Shown here piece after piece: positions 5,580 to 8,497 of a stretch of DNA of 8,497 nt. The stretch is taken from NCBI GenBank assembly GCA_938018045.1, contig CALIIP010000237.1:1-8497 (forward strand), in the 5' to 3' direction. The DNA comes from an uncultured Flavobacteriaceae bacterium. GTDB lineage: Bacteria > Bacteroidota > Bacteroidia > Flavobacteriales > Flavobacteriaceae. The position numbers were made by a program, and so were the translations under genes. The number at the start of each line of letters is the position of its first letter. Position 1 is the stretch's first letter. The notes beneath the pieces were generated by a model. It was not told the DNA's origin and searched no databases. It saw nothing but the letters and a program-made list of their open reading frames with translations.

Positions 5580-7280
5580 ATGGAAAATAAAAAAATAAAA
5601 ATTACTGGAGCAGAAGCGGTAGTAAAATGCCTTTTAGAAGAAGGAGCAGAATTAATATATGGTTATCCTGGAGGCGCAATTATGCCAATCTATGATGAGT
5701 TATATAAATATCAAGATAAATTACAACACGTTTTAACACGTCATGAGCAAGGTGCAACTCATGCAGCACAAGGTTTTGCACGAGCAACAGGAAAAGTTGG
5801 AGTAGCAATGGCGACTTCAGGTCCTGGAGCAACAAATTTAATCACAGGAATTGCAGATGCACAAATTGATTCAACACCAATGGTTTGTATTACAGGTCAA
5901 GTTGCAAGTCATTTGTTAGGATCTGATGCATTTCAAGAGACAGATATTATAGGTATTTCTACACCAGTTACAAAGTGGAATTATCAAATTACACGAGCAG
6001 AAGAAATTCCTGAAGTAATGGCAAAAGCATTTTATATTGCGCGTTCTGGTCGTCCAGGACCAGTTCTGATTGATATTACTAAAGATGCTCAATTGAATTC
6101 TTTTGATTTTTCGTATAAAAAATGCAACGGTATTAGAAGTTATCAACCAACTCCAACAGTTGATTCAAATAAAGTTCAAGAAGCAGCGACTATTATCAAT
6201 AATGCAAAAAAACCAATGATTGTTTTTGGTCAAGGTATAATTTTAGGTGAAGCAGAAAAAGAACTAAAAGCATTTATAGAAAAAGGTGATATTCCAGCAG
6301 CATGGACAATCTTAGGATTGTCGGCACTGGAGACTAAGCATCCTTTAAATGTTGGTATGGTTGGTATGCACGGTAATTATGGGCCTAATGTCCTAACCAA
6401 TGAATGTGATGTTTTGATTGCTTTAGGAATGCGATTTGACGATCGTGTTACAGGGAATTTGGAAACATACGCAAAACAAGCAAAGGTAATTCACTTTGAA
6501 ATTGATCCTGCAGAAGTTGATAAAAATGTAAAGAGTGATGTTGCAGTTTTAGGGAATGTAAAAGATACTTTGGCTCAGATTTTACCATTGATAAATAAAA
6601 AAAATCACGATAGTTGGAAAGAAGAATTTAAGAAGAAAGACAAGTTAGAATTTGATAAAGTTATAAAAGGGGACTTGTTTCCAGAGAAAGAAGGTTTGAC
6701 TATGGCTGAGGTTTTAGAGCAAATAAATGTTGCTTCTAATGACGATGCTATTATAGTTTCTGATGTTGGTCAACATCAAATGTTTGCATGTAGATATGCC
6801 AAATTTAGTCAAACAAAAAGTAATATTACTTCAGGCGGATTAGGAACTATGGGATTTGCACTTCCTGCAGCAATTGGTGCTAAAATGGGAGTTCCAAATC
6901 GTGAGGTTGTAGCAATTATTGGAGATGGTGGCTATCAGATGACAATTCAAGAATTAGGAACAATTTTTCAATCTAAAGTTCCTGTAAAAATTGTTGTATT
7001 AAACAACGAATATTTAGGGATGGTACGTCAATGGCAAGAATTATTTTTTGACAAGCGTTATGCATCAACCGAAATGGTAAATCCAGATTTTGTAGCAATT
7101 GCAAAAGGATATTATATAGATGCGAAAAAAGTGACTAAAAGAGAAGATTTAGCAAGTGCCGTTCAAGAAATGATGGCTTCAAAAGACGCTTATTTCTTAG
7201 AAGTAGCAATAGAAAAAGAAAATAATGTATTTCCGATGATTCCAACAGGAGCATCTGTATCAGATATGAGATTAAGTTAA
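5580..7280 (+). CDS. ilvB: Acetohydroxyacid (acetolactate) synthase, catalytic large subunit
   Basis: This 566-residue thiamine-diphosphate enzyme condenses two pyruvates to 2-acetolactate (valine/leucine branch), or pyruvate with 2-oxobutyrate to 2-aceto-2-hydroxybutyrate (isoleucine branch). The three domains are in normal order. The N-terminal PYR domain (about 6-175) has GYPGGAIMPIYDEL and the catalytic Glu56 in TRHEQGATHAAQG. The central FAD-type domain (about 195-335) includes MVGMHGNYGPN and MRFDDRVTGN. The C-terminal PP domain (about 375-555) has the ThDP/Mg motif running from GDG (448-450) to NN (475-476), followed by the MVRQWQELFF segment typical of acetohydroxyacid synthases. Length and motifs are complete. 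It ends 4 nt before ilvN, its regulatory partner, so the two are translationally close. Catabolic acetolactate synthase is less likely given the ilvN partner and the QWQ segment. Confidence 0.97.
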   Translation: MENKKIKITGAEAVVKCLLEEGAELIYGYPGGAIMPIYDELYKYQDKLQHVLTRHEQGATHAAQGFARATGKVGVAMATSGPGATNLITGIADAQIDSTPMVCITGQVASHLLGSDAFQETDIIGISTPVTKWNYQITRAEEIPEVMAKAFYIARSGRPGPVLIDITKDAQLNSFDFSYKKCNGIRSYQPTPTVDSNKVQEAATIINNAKKPMIVFGQGIILGEAEKELKAFIEKGDIPAAWTILGLSALETKHPLNVGMVGMHGNYGPNVLTNECDVLIALGMRFDDRVTGNLETYAKQAKVIHFEIDPAEVDKNVKSDVAVLGNVKDTLAQILPLINKKNHDSWKEEFKKKDKLEFDKVIKGDLFPEKEGLTMAEVLEQINVASNDDAIIVSDVGQHQMFACRYAKFSQTKSNITSGGLGTMGFALPAAIGAKMGVPNREVVAIIGDGGYQMTIQELGTIFQSKVPVKIVVLNNEYLGMVRQWQELFFDKRYASTEMVNPDFVAIAKGYYIDAKKVTKREDLASAVQEMMASKDAYFLEVAIEKENNVFPMIPTGASVSDMRLS

Positions 7281-7284
7281 TAAT

Positions 7285-7812
7285 ATGGAAGAAAAACAAA
7301 CATATACGGTATCTATTTATACCGAAAATAATATTGGATTATTAAATAGAATTTCGGCAATTTTTCAGAAAAGACATATAAATATAGAGAGTATAAATTC
7401 TTCAAAATCAGAGATTAAAAGTGTTTCTCGTATTACATTATTGGTGAAAATCACCGAAGTGAATATGAAAAAAATTATCGGACAAATAGAAAAGCAAGTA
7501 GAAGTAATAAAAGCATATTATCATATAGATAAAGACACCGTTTATCAAGATTCATGCTTGTTTAAATTAAGTTCTGATTTGTTGATAGATAATGATGAAA
7601 TACAAAATATCATTAATGATAGTAGAACAAAAATAATCTATGTAAATAAAGAGTTCTTTGTGCTTAAAAAATCAGGAAAAAAAGAAGAAATAGAAGAATT
7701 ATATCACATATTACAAAAACACGGAATTATGCAATTTGTTCGAGCAGGACGTATTGCAATTACCAAAGACGCAATGGATATATCATCAATAATAGCAACA
7801 TATAACAAGTAA
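7285..7812 (+). CDS. ilvN: Acetohydroxyacid synthase, regulatory small subunit
   Basis: This 175-residue protein has an N-terminal ACT domain (about 7-80, with NNIGLLNRISAIFQKRHIN) and the small-subunit C-terminal domain (about 90-170, ending in GIMQFVRAGRIAI). It activates IlvB and normally confers feedback inhibition by valine. Positions matching the valine-site residues known from E. coli IlvH are retained: Asn15 (IlvH Asn11), Gly18 (Gly14) and Asn33 (Asn29). Valine control is therefore likely, though this is inference from alignment by eye. The sequence is more divergent and Lys/Ile-richer than its neighbours, as is common for this subunit. It lies 4 nt after ilvB and 5 nt before ilvC. 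No Shine-Dalgarno is visible, which suggests translational coupling to ilvB. Length is close to the usual 160-175. Confidence 0.95.
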   Translation: MEEKQTYTVSIYTENNIGLLNRISAIFQKRHINIESINSSKSEIKSVSRITLLVKITEVNMKKIIGQIEKQVEVIKAYYHIDKDTVYQDSCLFKLSSDLLIDNDEIQNIINDSRTKIIYVNKEFFVLKKSGKKEEIEELYHILQKHGIMQFVRAGRIAITKDAMDISSIIATYNK

Positions 7813-7817
7813 AAAAA

Positions 7818-8497
7818 ATGGCAAATTATTTTAATACACTTTCATTAAGAAATCAATTAGCACAACTAGGAGTTTGTGAATTTATGGATAGTGCTGAATT
7901 TTCAGAAGGAATAAAAAAATTAAAAGACAAAAAAATTGTAATTGTTGGTTGTGGCGCACAAGGGCTAAATCAGGGATTAAATATGCGTGATTCAGGATTG
8001 GATATCTCATATGCATTGCGTGAAGGGGCAATTAAAGAAAAACGTCAATCATTCAAGAATGCAAGTGAAAATGGTTTTACTGTTGGTACTTATGAAGAGT
8101 TAATTCCAACTGCAGATTTGGTTTCGAATTTAACCCCAGATAAGCAACATACAAGCGTTGTTTCTGCAATTATGCCATTGATGAAAAAAGGCGCTACACT
8201 ATCTTATTCTCACGGTTTTAATATCGTTGAAGAAGGCATGCAAGTGCGTAAAGATATTACGGTAATTATGGTTGCTCCAAAGTGTCCAGGATCAGAAGTG
8301 AGAGAAGAATATAAAAGAGGATTTGGTGTTCCAACATTGATTGCTGTACATCCAGAAAATGATCCAAACGGAGAAGGTTTTGAGCAAGCAAAAGCATATG
8401 CTGTTGCAACAGGAGGAGATAGAGCAGGAGTTTTGAATTCGTCATTTGTTGCTGAGGTAAAATCTGATTTGATGGGTGAACAAACAATTCTTTGTGG
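7818..8497 (+). CDS. ilvC: Ketol-acid reductoisomerase, class II (partial, 3' end outside window)
   Basis: The ORF starts at ATG 7818 and is open to the window edge, giving 226 complete codons. The enzyme isomerises and reduces 2-acetolactate or 2-aceto-2-hydroxybutyrate to the dihydroxy acids used by IlvD, with NADPH and Mg2+. The first residues, MANYFNTLSLRNQLAQLG, begin as in E. coli IlvC, and residue numbering matches throughout. The Rossmann motif VGCGAQGLNQGLNMRDSG is at 43-60. NADPH-phosphate contacts Arg68, Arg76 and Ser78 are present, as are His132 (SHGF), Lys155 (APKCPG), Asp217 and Glu221 (KSDLMGEQ). It is therefore the long, roughly 490-residue class II enzyme rather than the short class I form; the missing half should hold the duplicated knotted domain. 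It is the fourth gene of the ilv run, 5 nt after ilvN. Very close similarity to the enterobacterial protein is recalled from memory, not measured. Confidence 0.97.
   Translation, partial: MANYFNTLSLRNQLAQLGVCEFMDSAEFSEGIKKLKDKKIVIVGCGAQGLNQGLNMRDSGLDISYALREGAIKEKRQSFKNASENGFTVGTYEELIPTADLVSNLTPDKQHTSVVSAIMPLMKKGATLSYSHGFNIVEEGMQVRKDITVIMVAPKCPGSEVREEYKRGFGVPTLIAVHPENDPNGEGFEQAKAYAVATGGDRAGVLNSSFVAEVKSDLMGEQTILC

Noticed and set aside
5916..6146. Open frame of 76 codons on the minus strand inside ilvB
   Set aside because: Antisense to the conserved PYR domain of ilvB, with no independent support.
8266..8487. Open frame of 73 codons on the minus strand inside ilvC
   Set aside because: Opposite strongly conserved ilvC residues (Lys155 to Glu221 region); low-complexity Leu/Gln product.

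Overview
The window looks like a chromosomal segment of a Flavobacteriia-type Bacteroidota. The DNA is strongly AT-rich, the coding is rich in Lys/Ile/Asn, most starts lack a clear Shine-Dalgarno sequence, and exact matches to the flavobacterial -7 promoter box TAnnTTTG lie in the right places. The organism assignment is inferred from these traits and from protein style, not from a database search.

Left part (1-1652, minus strand): a nitroreductase-family flavoprotein gene, cut by the window edge, lies 39 nt downstream of a short-form 2-isopropylmalate synthase gene (leuA-like). The latter has the full catalytic barrel but no C-terminal leucine-sensing domain. A 150-nt divergent spacer (1653-1802) carries a 16-bp palindrome overlapping a candidate -7 box for leuA. 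Middle part (1803-3338, plus strand): a 511-residue, probably cytosolic, helical-repeat (TPR-like) protein of unknown function.

Region 3339-3811 is the regulatory heart of the window. A TAnnTTTG promoter box lies about ten bases before a 20-codon ORF, MKNTLLNIISITIISVIIIT, in which 8 of 20 residues are Ile, with 2 Leu and 1 Val. Downstream come a candidate antiterminator arm and a perfect 7-bp terminator stem ending in seven T's. This is the architecture of ribosome-mediated transcription attenuation, and it sits directly upstream of the isoleucine/valine operon. A further 286 nt without a recognised gene, containing three inverted repeats and a 22-codon branched-chain-rich mini-ORF, separates the terminator from ilvD.

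Right part (3812-8497, plus strand): ilvD, ilvB, ilvN and the first 226 codons of ilvC, probably one transcription unit (gaps of 82, 4 and 5 nt). Together they encode the shared valine/isoleucine pathway: acetohydroxyacid synthase (IlvB catalytic, IlvN regulatory), ketol-acid reductoisomerase (IlvC) and dihydroxyacid dehydratase (IlvD). LeuA takes the valine precursor 2-oxoisovalerate into leucine. All catalytic residues I could check are intact. Control appears two-layered: charged tRNA-Ile supply at the attenuator, and probable valine feedback through the ACT domain of IlvN. No rRNA, tRNA, CRISPR array or mobile element was seen.
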